Assembly: GCA_020636155.1 (NCBI GenBank)
Contig: JACJYM010000002.1
Coordinates: 264,013-328,012 of the forward strand
From: Lewinellaceae bacterium
Lineage (GTDB): Bacteria; Bacteroidota; Bacteroidia; Chitinophagales; Saprospiraceae
Direction of reading: 5' to 3'
DNA length: 64,000 bases
The notes below the pieces were generated by a model. It saw nothing but the letters and a program-made list of their open reading frames with translations. It ran no database searches and had not been told where the DNA came from. Of the stretch, positions 47,043-57,800 are shown one piece after another. The position numbers and the translations under genes are program-made. Position 1 is the first letter of the stretch, and each line of letters opens with the position of its first letter.

Positions 47043-48119
47043 TTATTCGTCTAATATTCCCAAATTTTTGGCTCTTTCCTCCCATTTTGACCTTGCGAAA
47101 CTCCTTAAATCATCCACCTGATCTAGTTCGTCCGTAATTTCTAACCCAAGTAATGTTTCTATGATGTCTTCCATGGTGACGATGCCTAGGATATTACCAA
47201 ACTTATCTACCACAACGGCAATATGTGCTTTTGACTTGGTAAGTCTATCAAATAAAACGGGCAATGTGACGTCATTGTACACAAATTGGACTTCACGTTT
47301 GATAGATTTCAAAGTTTTATTATCCTGATCCTCTGCAAGCTTTTCGAGTAAATCATCCTTTAATATTATACCTGTTATATGCTCTTTTTTATCATCAAAT
47401 AGCGGAATTCTACTGAATCGAATGGGTTTATTATTGGCGTAATAATCGCCAATTGTTTCATCTTCTATGGCAGAAGAAATCACGGAACGGGGAGTCATCA
47501 CATCCTTGATTTCTATATCCTTCAGTTTTAAAAGATTTTTGATAATGTTACTTTCAGTTTTGTCCAATACTCCGGCTTCGTGACTCTCGTCCGCAATACC
47601 AGAAATGTCACTTCTACTCAACACACTGCTTACCTCATCCTTCTTTAATCTTTTAGTAATCCATTGGCTCAGCCATACAAATGGTGCCAAAATGAATAGC
47701 AGTACCTTGATAGAACTCACCGTAAATTTCGTAAGGCTTTCCCAATTATTTGCACCTATAGTCTTGGGTATGATTTCCGAAAATATAAGAATTGCAAAGG
47801 TCATCAAACCAGCAACTATTGATTCAAAATTGAGAGAAAGCGGTCCCAAAGTGATATTAGAATCACTGTATAAAGTACTGGCTTGAGCCCCTACCATGAT
47901 GGCACCCACGGTATGTGCAATGGTATTCAAGGTGAGAATTGCGGATAATGGCCTGTCGATATCGGTTTTATATTCTTCTAAGGTTTTACCAAGTTCAGGA
48001 TCGGTAACCTTAACTTTTTTAATGTATCGTGGGGTCACACTTAACAGAACCGCTTCCCATATAGAACATAAAAATGAAAGACTAATTGCAACTAAAAAAT
48101 AAATAATCAATAATACCAC
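47043..48119 (-). CDS. CNNM/DUF21 membrane protein with CBS domains
   Basis: Inner-membrane protein of the HlyC/CorC group, related to Mg2+ efflux or transport. Four membrane segments in the N-terminal DUF21 part (SLSFLCSIWEAVLLSVTPRYI start), then two CBS domains at about 195-330 (VMTPRSVISSAI, FGNILGIVTMEDIIETLLG) that usually bind adenine nucleotides. It lacks the C-terminal CorC-type domain found in longer homologues: at 358 aa it stops soon after the second CBS. Confidence 0.85.
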   Translation of the reverse strand: MVLLIIYFLVAISLSFLCSIWEAVLLSVTPRYIKKVKVTDPELGKTLEEYKTDIDRPLSAILTLNTIAHTVGAIMVGAQASTLYSDSNITLGPLSLNFESIVAGLMTFAILIFSEIIPKTIGANNWESLTKFTVSSIKVLLFILAPFVWLSQWITKRLKKDEVSSVLSRSDISGIADESHEAGVLDKTESNIIKNLLKLKDIEIKDVMTPRSVISSAIEDETIGDYYANNKPIRFSRIPLFDDKKEHITGIILKDDLLEKLAEDQDNKTLKSIKREVQFVYNDVTLPVLFDRLTKSKAHIAVVVDKFGNILGIVTMEDIIETLLGLEITDELDQVDDLRSFARSKWEERAKNLGILDE

Positions 48120-48171
48120 TCTCTAAAATTTCCGAATTACTTAATTTAATTTTCTATTATCTAATGCCGAT

Positions 48172-50064
48172 TTAATAAGCTCGTACATCTTTATTTTCCA
48201 TAAAATTAATGAAGGCACGATTGACCACTCTTACACCCCCGGGAGTGGGGTAGTCACCCGTAAAATACCAATCACCGTTGTTATTAGGACAGGCTATATG
48301 CAAGTTTTCAACGGTTTGATAGATGACCTCAACATCTTGTTTAATACTTTCAGGTCGAACTATTTTGGAAATCCTCTCTGAAATGGTTTCATAGTCGTAT
48401 AAATCGTATAAGGCTTGAACGGCATTTTTCATTTCATCAATAGGCTTGGTCTCTTCTTGTAAGCATTGATAATAGGCTTTTTCTAGTAAGTCTTCTTTGT
48501 TTTCATCTTGAAGTAATGAGACCAAAGCTTGAAATGCCACAAAACTTTTCATCTTACTCATATCAATACCATAGCAATCAGGATATCTAATTTGCGGTGC
48601 TGAAGACACAATGATGATTTTTTTTGGCGAAAGCCTACTCAGATTTGTCAATACACTTTCTCTCAATGTGGTTCCTCTCACGATCGAATCATCAATGAGT
48701 ACCAAAGTGTCGATATCATTTCTTACAATCCCATAAGTCACATCGTACACGTGTCTCATCATCTCGCCTCTGGATGAATCATCCGCGATAAAGGTTCTTA
48801 GCTTTTCGTCTTTTACTGCGAGTTTTTCGACCCTTACTTTTTGATTCAGAATGGTAGTCAACGCTTCTTTATCCAAGGAGTCTCCCAGTTCTAATATCTG
48901 TTTTTGTTTGATCTTATTAAGTTCGTCTTCGAGCCCTTTGATCATGCCATAAAAGGCCACTTCTGCCGTATTGGGAATGAATGAAAAGACCGTATTTTCA
49001 AAATCATAATCAACGGACTCAAGAATTTTAGGAGCCAATAATTCTCCAAGTTTTTTTCTTTCTAAATAGATGTCGCGGTCTGTTCCTCTCGAGAAATAAA
49101 TCCGTTCAAAGGAACATGCTTTTCTTTCAATAGGGTCTTTGCAAGAAGATTCACTGACTCGACCATCTTTCTTAATAATAATGGCGTGGCCTCTTTTTAA
49201 CTCTTTTACCTGATTGTATTTTACATTAATACAAGTTTGTATAGCTGGTCTTTCCGAAGCGACTACTACGATTTCATCATCATGGTAATAAAAGGCTGGT
49301 CGTATGCCAGCGGGATCTCTCAGTACAAATGCATCACCATGTCCTAATAATCCGGCCATGATATACCCACCATCAAATTTTCTGCATGATCTCTGCAATA
49401 TCCTTTGCACATCGAGGTGGTGCATTATTTTTTCGTTGATTTCGATGTTAGAGTACCCCTCTGCTTTGAACCAATTAAAAAGTCGCTGTACCTCATCATC
49501 TAAAAAATGTCCGATTTTTTCCATCACGGTCACAGTATCAGACTTTTCTTTAGGGTGCTGCCCGTAGGAAATCAACTCCTGAAACAATTCATCTATATTC
49601 GTCATATTAAAGTTGCCAGCAAGCACTAGATTTCTTGTGATCCAGTTATTTGCCCTCAAGAATGGATGTACAGTTTCTATGGTATTCACGCCATGGGTTC
49701 CATATCTAAGATGTCCTAAAAGTAATTCCCCGACGTAGGGTTTGTTATTTTTAAGCCATTCGACGTCCTGCATTTGGTCCTCACTCACATCTTGAAAATG
49801 AGTATGAATTCCTTCAAACAAGTCCTTGAGATAGTTGGCGCTATTCGTTCTTTTTCGACTGATATATCTCGATCCGGGCGGCATGTCGAACTTAATAGTC
49901 GCCACACCAGCACCATCCTGTCCACGGTTTCTTTGCTTTTGCATAAGTAGTTGGAGCTTGTTTAAGCCATACAGTGCAGTGCCATATTTGTCGAGGTAAA
50001 AATCGAGTGGTTTCAGCAATCTGACCAATGCCAAACCGCATTCATGCTTTATTTGATCACTCAT
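48172..50064 (-). CDS. Amidophosphoribosyltransferase (PurF-type)
   Basis: Glutamine amidotransferase/PRTase that opens purine synthesis. N-terminal nucleophile Cys9 (MSDQIKHECGLA, cleaved to expose Cys), then LLLGHLRYGTHG and LAGNFNMTN of the class II glutaminase; C-terminal PRPP site VLIDDSIVRGTT with SPKKIIIVSSAPQI. 630 residues, longer than E. coli PurF (505), as in Bacteroidota homologues. The chemistry is confident; whether it is the main purF or a paralogue is not. Confidence 0.9.
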   Translation of the reverse strand: MSDQIKHECGLALVRLLKPLDFYLDKYGTALYGLNKLQLLMQKQRNRGQDGAGVATIKFDMPPGSRYISRKRTNSANYLKDLFEGIHTHFQDVSEDQMQDVEWLKNNKPYVGELLLGHLRYGTHGVNTIETVHPFLRANNWITRNLVLAGNFNMTNIDELFQELISYGQHPKEKSDTVTVMEKIGHFLDDEVQRLFNWFKAEGYSNIEINEKIMHHLDVQRILQRSCRKFDGGYIMAGLLGHGDAFVLRDPAGIRPAFYYHDDEIVVVASERPAIQTCINVKYNQVKELKRGHAIIIKKDGRVSESSCKDPIERKACSFERIYFSRGTDRDIYLERKKLGELLAPKILESVDYDFENTVFSFIPNTAEVAFYGMIKGLEDELNKIKQKQILELGDSLDKEALTTILNQKVRVEKLAVKDEKLRTFIADDSSRGEMMRHVYDVTYGIVRNDIDTLVLIDDSIVRGTTLRESVLTNLSRLSPKKIIIVSSAPQIRYPDCYGIDMSKMKSFVAFQALVSLLQDENKEDLLEKAYYQCLQEETKPIDEMKNAVQALYDLYDYETISERISKIVRPESIKQDVEVIYQTVENLHIACPNNNGDWYFTGDYPTPGGVRVVNRAFINFMENKDVRAY

Positions 50065-50194
50065 TAGAGCATTTTATAAGCGTTAAAAGTATAAGTTTTA
50101 TAATAGGGGGCAAATTTACAACAATATAATAGTATATGAATTACAAAGGACACATTAAGATGTTCTTTTTCAAAAAAACAAAGTGAGAGTTGTG

Positions 50195-50560
50195 TTATTC
50201 TTCTTCTAAATTGTTAGAAAGATTTTTCATTTGAATTCTCAATTTTTCCAACTTTTCGATGACTTCTTGTTTCGTAAATAAATTGGGTACGTAATGAGCA
50301 GTTGAATTTTTATTTTCTGATTTTAAGGCACGTCTAGCCCCATCTAGAGTATATCCTTTTTCCTTTACGAGAGCATAAATTTGTGCTATATTATCAATAT
50401 CTTTTTTAGTGAATTGCCGATCACCGGAACGATTTTTCTTAGGTTTCAGAGACGGAAACTCACCTTCCCAATATCTTATAAGACTCGTAGTAACATCAAA
50501 CATTTCGGCTACTTCACTGATAGAGTAGTAGAGTTTTCCCGTGTTTTCTGGAATTTTCAT
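50195..50560 (-). CDS. MerR-family transcriptional regulator
   Basis: 121-residue DNA-binding protein. MerR winged helix at about 12-80: YSISEVAEMFDVTTSLIRYW, SLKPKKNRSGDRQFTKKDI, ALVKEKGYTLDGARRAL. Rest is a short coiled coil (VIEKLEKLRIQMKNLSNN) for dimer formation. No effector domain or metal Cys, so its inducer is unknown. Confidence 0.88.
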   Translation of the reverse strand: MKIPENTGKLYYSISEVAEMFDVTTSLIRYWEGEFPSLKPKKNRSGDRQFTKKDIDNIAQIYALVKEKGYTLDGARRALKSENKNSTAHYVPNLFTKQEVIEKLEKLRIQMKNLSNNLEEE

Positions 50561-50787
50561 GTAAGCTAATGCAAATTAGTTTTTTATTGTAGACATTTAA
50601 AAATCTCATGGATAAAGGTATAAAAATGAATTGTAAGTACAAATTTGTTGGGTTTTTGGCAAAAGTTCAAGAAAATCTATTTATTTTTATCGATGTAAAA
50701 ATAGTATTAAGTATCTGTATATCAATGAATTGAAATTCATTATTTTATGATTTTTTATTTTTTGTTGTTTTTTTTTGAACTTATTAC

Positions 50788-50818
50788 TTTCGTAATTTAT
50801 TATAATGTTGTATTTTTG
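50788..50818 (+). promoter_or_regulatory. Promoter of the candidate small RNA
   Basis: TTTC at 50788-50791, 19-bp spacer, TATTTTTG at 50811-50818. This matches the Bacteroidota TTTG/TAnnTTTG pair with one mismatch. Confidence 0.68.
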
Positions 50819-50821
50819 CAG

Positions 50822-50930
50822 TAGACAAATTGAATGAAAGAGCTACCGCTGCCGCTCGGCAGTATAAGGTAGGGGGTTATATAGAATGATGGGGCCTCCA
50901 AGTTGTAGAACTTGGGGGCTTTTTCTTTTT
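50822..50930 (+). ncRNA. Candidate structured small RNA, unidentified
   Basis: About 110 nt with its own promoter and terminator. 5' hairpin: CTACC (50843-47) pairs GGTAG (50868-72), CTGCC (50849-53) pairs GGCAG (50858-62), with a bulged TATAA and loop GCTC. Ends at the terminator 50894-50930. No ORF of size. I do not recognise it; 6S-like RNA of Bacteroidota is one possibility, but the pairing is not clearly 6S. It does not show the SRP GGAA-loop motif. It is not an obvious riboswitch for ruvA, as a second promoter-like site (TACTTTCG, 51067) lies between. Confidence 0.6.
50894..50930 (+). terminator. Terminator of the candidate small RNA
   Basis: 11-bp stem GCCTCCAAGTT / AACTTGGGGGC (one G-T), loop GTAG, then TTTTTCTTTTT. 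The GGGGG run at 50872-50876 could pair with CCTCC as an alternative. Confidence 0.9.
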
Positions 50931-51066
50931 GAGAAAAATTTAATTATGAATTGAAATTATTCCCTTTAGTGTGATCATTTTTTATCAAAAAATCAATAAT
51001 TTTAGCTATTAATCAAATAATTATAAATAAATTCATTTATTAATATGATTTCATCTTGATATGTTT

Positions 51067-51074
51067 TACTTTCG
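51067..51074 (+). promoter_or_regulatory. Candidate -7 element TACTTTCG for ruvA
   Basis: One mismatch to TAnnTTTG, 36 bp upstream of the ruvA ATG. No clear -33 box at 19-21 bp. A very similar ACTTTCGCACT sequence lies upstream of the 56-codon ORF near 60217. Confidence 0.35.
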
Positions 51075-51110
51075 CACTACGAAAAATTTATAGATTTTAC
51101 GGTTTAAAGA

Positions 51111-51701
51111 ATGATAGCATACTTAAATGGAAAAATTACCCACAAGAATCCTGCATTTCTATATGTGGAATGTTCTGGAGTAGGGTATCAAGTAAATATT
51201 AGCTTACAAACCTACGAAGCTCTCGAAAAGTTGAATGAGGTTAAAATATTTACTTATCAGCATATATATGAGAATGGTCAAGTATTGTATGGTTTTTTCA
51301 GCGAAGAGGAAAAAGCTATGTTTATCCACTTAATTTCAGTTTCAGGTGTAGGTCCTAACACGGCTAGGGTGATTTTGTCCTACCTCAATCTGGATGACTT
51401 AAAATCAGCCATTATCAATGGCAATGTCAAGGCTCTGAGTAGTGTAAAAGGCATAGGAGCAAAGACCGCTCAGCGTATCATCATTGACTTAAAAGAAAAA
51501 GTAATTAAGGATTACGATGATGTCTCAGTTGTTAAAAGTGGGTCTGTAAACAATACGATGAAAGATGAAGCGTTATCTGCATTGATGGCTTTGGGATTTC
51601 CCAAAGTTACAGTTGAGAAACATATAAATACCATTTTAACGAAGAATTCTGCCATCACTCAGGTCGAAGATTTAATAAAAGAAGTCCTGAAGATGGTGTA
51701 A
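51111..51701 (+). CDS. ruvA: Holliday junction helicase subunit RuvA
   Basis: Binds four-way junctions and loads the RuvB motor. 196 residues. N-terminal OB domain (MIAYLNGKITHKNPAFLYVE), two helix-hairpin-helix motifs (LISVSGVGPNTARVIL, LSSVKGIGAKTAQRI), and a C-terminal domain III (EALSALMALGFPKVTVEKHI) that contacts RuvB. Upstream of sprA, a conserved Bacteroidota pairing. Confidence 0.95.
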   Translation: MIAYLNGKITHKNPAFLYVECSGVGYQVNISLQTYEALEKLNEVKIFTYQHIYENGQVLYGFFSEEEKAMFIHLISVSGVGPNTARVILSYLNLDDLKSAIINGNVKALSSVKGIGAKTAQRIIIDLKEKVIKDYDDVSVVKSGSVNNTMKDEALSALMALGFPKVTVEKHINTILTKNSAITQVEDLIKEVLKMV

Positions 51702-51815
51702 TCTTCTTTTTTTATTTTTTGACATACTGATGGACGAATAAATTCGTTATTAAAGGATGCTTGAGAGAAAGACAATGAAATTTTTAATTGACATTTATAC
51801 AATAAGTACTTATAA

Positions 51816-54800
51816 ATGAGATTTGACAAAATTCTAGGGGCGATAGCTGTTGCGGTTCTGGTTTATTTTAATTTATGTGCAAGTGGTGGATACAATCTCG
51901 AGAATCCCTATTCAAATGAGAGTATCACTCAGCAAGATACAATTCCGACAAGACCAATTGGTTTTGGAAATAATTTTGGTAATAATAATAATCCATTTGA
52001 CATTGAACCCACTTCTGTTACGAAAGAAGTAAGTTATGACCCAACGTCGAATAGTTACATCATTACGGAAAAAATAGGAGAGGAATATTACAAAACGCCG
52101 ACTTACATGACATTTAATGAATACATGGAATGGTCAGCAAAGGAACGTGAGAAGGAATATTTCAATAATTTGGCAGGTATATATGATCCAAAAAAGTCAA
52201 ATTTTGATTTGGATGATCCAATGAATAAAGTGGACATTCAGAAAAATTTGGTAGATAGATTATTCGGTGGTTCTGAGATAAATATTCAACCACAAGGTAA
52301 TGTGGATATCTCGCTCGGCGCTAATTATAATCGATTCGACGGAAGTAATTTTATCAATTATAACAGCCCATGGAGAGTACCAGATATCGATATGAAAATC
52401 AGAATGAGTGTGGATGGTGCCATCGGGAAGAAGATGAAATTGAATTTCAATTACGACACACAAGCTACCTTTGATTTTGATCAAAAGATAAAATTGTCTT
52501 TCGATTCAGAACAATTTTCGGAGGATGATATCATAAAAAAAATAGAAGCTGGGAATGTTGACTTACCTCTCAAAAGTAATTTGATACAAGGTTCTCAGAG
52601 TTTGTTTGGATTAAAAACAGAATTGCAATTCGGAAGATTGAGATTGACGGCATTGGCTTCCCAACAGCGTTCTGAGCAGAATTCAATTAAAATAGAAAAT
52701 GGAGCTTCACTTCAAGAATTCGAGCTGAGGCCTGAAGATTATGATGAAAATCGCCACTTTTTTGTGTCAAGATTTAATAGGGAGCAATACGAAAAGAATC
52801 TACAATTCTTACCTTATGTGCCTTCTCCATTTAAAATTACGAGAATGGAAGTGTGGGTATCTGAGGATAGACCCGACAATAGACAGCAGACAAGAATGGT
52901 GGTCGCATTGGCAGATTTAGGCACAGGTCGCATGCAAGATCTGGAAAATCCAAATATGACGTATCTCCCGACTAATGTGCCTCCTATATACAAAGTAGAT
53001 ACATTGGTACTGCCAGATAATGATGTTAGTGATTTCTATAAGAACTTGATAGCCAACCAAAATGTACAAGATGTTGACAAGGTATCGAGAGAGTTGGTAA
53101 CCAACTACAATCTGACTGAAAATCGGGATTTTGAGATCTTTCAGGGTCGACTCCTCAATCCAAGTGAATATACGTACAACGAAAAACTGGGATATATATC
53201 ATTAAATCTCAAGCTACGACCAAATCAAAGAATGGGTGTGGTATATGAATACTACTATAACGAAAAGCCGGATTCTGTCTTTACAGTGGGTGATTTTTAT
53301 GGAGCTGAACAAGTTCCTTCTTCTGCAGATTTACAACAGGATAGCTGTGCGACAGGGCCTACAAAAATTAAGTTTATCAAAATGTTGAAGTCCAGTGTTC
53401 AAAATCCGACCTTGAAATCCTGGGATTTGATGATGAAGAATGTGTATTCGTTGAGGACATCACAATTAAGTAGAGATAATTTTGAATTTGATATTTATTT
53501 TGAGGACTATGATGAAGGGAACTTGAAGAAATTCATTCCGTCGAATCCTTATAAACCATTATTGCAAATTTTTCACCTAGATACCTTAAATCAATTTGGC
53601 GATCCACAGCCCGACGGTATATTTGATTTTGTACCTGGAGTCACTGTGAATGAGAGAAATGGGGTGATATTTTTTCCTGTACTCGAACCATTCGGGACGG
53701 CACTCAGTGAAACACTCAACCCGGCTGATTATTTGAAATATGGATATCCGGAATTATATAACCAAACTTTGACACAAGCCAGAAATAACATTCAATCGAG
53801 TGCTAAAAATAGATTTAGAATGATAGCCAAAGTTAAATCAGCCACGGCTGGTGAGATAAACCTTGGGCCATTCGTCCCTAGAGGCTCGGTGAGAGTGACG
53901 GCAGGAAGTAAAACCCTGATTGAAAACGTAGATTACGAAATTGATTATTCGCTGGGTAGGTTAAGAATAATCAACCCCGCATACCTTGTTCAAGGTACGC
54001 CGATAAATGTGAACTTTGAGGATAATACGACCTTCTCGCTACAACAAAAAACCATGTTGGGATTAAGAGCAGATTATAGAGTGAGCAAGAAAGTTAACCT
54101 CGGAGCTACATACCTGAGGTTACAAGAACGACCCCTAACTCAAAAAGTACAAATAGGCGATGACCCGATTAATAATAGAATTTTCGGATTGGACATCAAC
54201 TATGCGGATGAGTCAAATTTCTTGACTCGACTAGTGGATAAACTTCCATTTTACAGTACAAAAGAAACCTCAAGAATTAATTTTAGTGCAGAAGGAGCTG
54301 CTTTGAAGCCTGGAAGTAATGATGTAATCAATATTAAAACAGCCAGTGGAAGTCAAGGTACCGTATTGATTGATGATTTTGAAGGAGCCATCAATGGATT
54401 CTTACTTGGAGGTTATAATTCGAACCAATGGGCTTTAGCCAGCGTTCCACCAGAGATACCAGGGTCAGAAATTGATGGTTTAGAATCTGGTGCAAACCGT
54501 GCTTTGCTCAATTGGTACACCATTGACAGAGCAGCAAGAAGAGGAAATGACAATTCTGATCCTTATGCACGTACCCTTGAACAAACGGCACTATTTCCAG
54601 GTCGATCTGTTCAGCCCGGGCAAGGCGAACTATTTACCTTCGACGTAAGTTATTACCCAAATGAAAGGGGTCCTTATAACTTTGATGTACCAGATGGTTA
54701 CCCCGGTATTTCATCAGGTATCACAGTAGACGGACAGCAACAAAAAGTATATCTCAATGATCCAGAATCGCGATGGGGTGGGATTATGAGATATTTCCCA

Positions 54801-57800
54801 AATTCTGATTTCGAAGCGGCAAACTATGAATTTATCGAGTTTTGGTTGTTAAATCCTTTTATGGATCGACAAGATGGTGTGGTTCCAGGGGCTAATGAAT
54901 CTGGCGAAATCGTCATGCAGCTGGGAAATATTTCGGAAGACATTCTCAAAGATGGAAAGCAATTTTTTGAAAATGGTCTCGTGGATGATCCCAATAGATG
55001 TACCAATTACGATCAATCGGTTTGGGGTGTGGTTCCTCAAAACATCCCTTTGAATAATAATTTCAATAATCAAAATCTGGATACAGATCCTACACAGGAT
55101 TACGGTCTAGATGGGTTGAATGATACCATTGAAAGAGCTCATTTTAATGACTGGTTGGCGCAAATCGGTGGTTTTCAATATAATTTTATCACTGAGGATC
55201 CATCCAACGATGATTACTTGTCCAATAACGATCCGGCTTATGATAACGTGGATGTTCTTACAGAGAGGTATAAGAAATTTAACAACCCACAGGGTAACTT
55301 TCCCAACAATCGAGGCACGACGGATCCAACACGATTAGAAAGAGGTAATTTTTATCCTGATCAGGAGGATTTGAACCTTAATAGAGCATTGGATCAAGGT
55401 GAAAGTTATTATGAATACCGGATTCCAATTAAAAATAATAATGGGGAGCTGGATATTAACATTCCCGGCAGTAGAGTCACTCAAGTAAAAATCGATAGTA
55501 CCAATAATCGCAATGATAAATGGTATCGGGTACTCATACCACTAAATAGTCAAAACAGTATCTATGGAAACATTCAGGGTTTTCGTTCTATACAGTTTAT
55601 GAGAATGTACATGACCCATTTTCAGACGGCAAAAACATTCAGGATGGCGGAATTCCAGTTGGTTAGAAACCAATGGAGAAAAAACAGTATTTCGTGTCAA
55701 ACTGATACTCCAGCTCCATACGAATTTTCTGTCGACGAGGTCGGAATAGAAGAAAATTCAGACAAATTGCCGTTTAATTACATTTCACCACCGGAGGTGC
55801 AAAGAGAGCAGATTCAAAGTACTTATTCCAACCTTTTTCAAGATGAAAAATCGATGGCAATTAAAGCTGTAAATTTACCATCATGTACAGATATTTCGGT
55901 AAGTAAATTGCTTAATCTCGATTTGACATTTTATGATAGATTACAACTTGTGGTTCACGCTGAACACCCGTTGACAGAAACAGGGGTAAAAGATGGAGAT
56001 ATGTCTTTGTTCATAAGGATGGGTAAGGACTATACGGATAACTATTATGAATATGAAATTCCACTCATCTTCTCAAATGATAAAGGCAATGCGAATAATC
56101 CCGACATCGTATGGCTTGACCAGAATAGGGTAGATATCCCGTTGGCAGATTTCGTGAATTTAAAAGAGAAAAGAATTAGGACACAAACCCCTTTATCTGA
56201 TGTAATAGATTCTTTAGTAATTGACCCTGCCGGAGGATTTACTAAGAGATATTCGATGAAAGGGAATCCAAGTTTGGGATATGTAAAACAAATTTACATT
56301 GGCCTTAGGAATAATACACAAGTACCAAAGACAACGGAGACTTGGATTAACGAATTGAGAGTGACAGGTCTCAAGCAAAAAGGCGGATATGCAGCTCAAG
56401 CTAAATTACAAGTTGCATTTGCTGATCTTATGGAAATTAATGCAGCGGCCAATTATAGTAGTGTGGGTTGGGGTGCATTAGACCAAAGGCTCCAAGAAAG
56501 AAATAGAAAAGAAGAAGTGGGTTATGACTTGGTGGGAACGGTTAAAATTGATAAATTTTTCCCTGAAAAAGCCAAGCTAAACATTCCAATGTATGTCCAA
56601 TATACTCGTGAAGAATCTCGATTGCAATATGATCCTTATGAGCAGGACATCAGTGTGAATGAAAGTAAATCATTGGCCAAATATGATCCTGACAAAACAG
56701 AACAAGATGTCGCAGATCGATCTCGAGAAACCACCACGACGAAAAGTATCAACTTTACGAATATAAAAACGGGAGTCTCTACTAAAAAACCATTTCCGTG
56801 GAGTCCAAATAATTTTGCATTTACTTACGCATATACTGAGACCACGAAGACCAATCCTCTTATTAAAGAGGAGGCCACCTCTCAACGTATTATGAGCATG
56901 GAATATAATTATAATACGAAGGGTGCTAGCATTGAGCCATTCAAGTTTATAAAAGTAGATGCATTAAAATTCATTAGTAATTTTAATCTGAATTTATTGC
57001 CAAATAGATTTGGGTTTAATACTAAGTTGGATGATTATCAAGGGCATCGAACCTTTAGAGAACCGCAATTGCCTGTATATAGGTTCGATGATCAGCGATA
57101 TAAGTGGGATAGAAATTATGTTCTAGACTGGAATCTTGCAAAATCTCTTCGACTCAATTTTAAAGCCAATGTAAATTCCGTAGTAGATAGGTATCGCCCT
57201 TATGGCATTGCGGATAATCCAGATGACAGAGGTTGGGTAAATGCTCAAGGAAATACCGCAGCGAAAGATGATCCTGCCATCAACCAATACTTTAATGACA
57301 ACCTCAAGGAGGGAGGGCGACGCAAAAATTATACTCAGAATCTAAGTGCTAATTATAAGATTCCGATTAATTTGCTTCCAATGCTAGATTGGGTTTCAGC
57401 AAGTGCAGATTATAAGACAGATTATGCATGGAAAGCCGGTTCATTGGCTCCTATTAATAACAATGGCGACGTGTCAGGAAATATCATTTCCAATACGCAA
57501 AACATAGGACTCAATACCACTTTCAGTTTCGAAAAACTATACGCAAAATCTTCTTATCTCAAAGCAATTGAAGATGGAGGTAAAAGTTTAAAGAGAAATA
57601 AAAGGTCAAGAAGAACAAGAACTTCTAAAAAAGTAGATACGGAAAAGAAAGACGTTTCAACAGAGACAGATGAGAAAAAAGAGGAAGAAAAGGAAAAAGA
57701 ACCACGAGTTCCAAGTACGGTTGAGAGGATATTAATAAGACCATTATTGATGTTGAGATCCGTCAAAGTTTCATTTAAGCAAGACAAAGCCACGATGATT

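Noticed and set aside
50822..50930. SRP (4.5S) RNA
   Set aside because: The conserved GGAA tetraloop and GGAAGCAG asymmetrical loop are absent.
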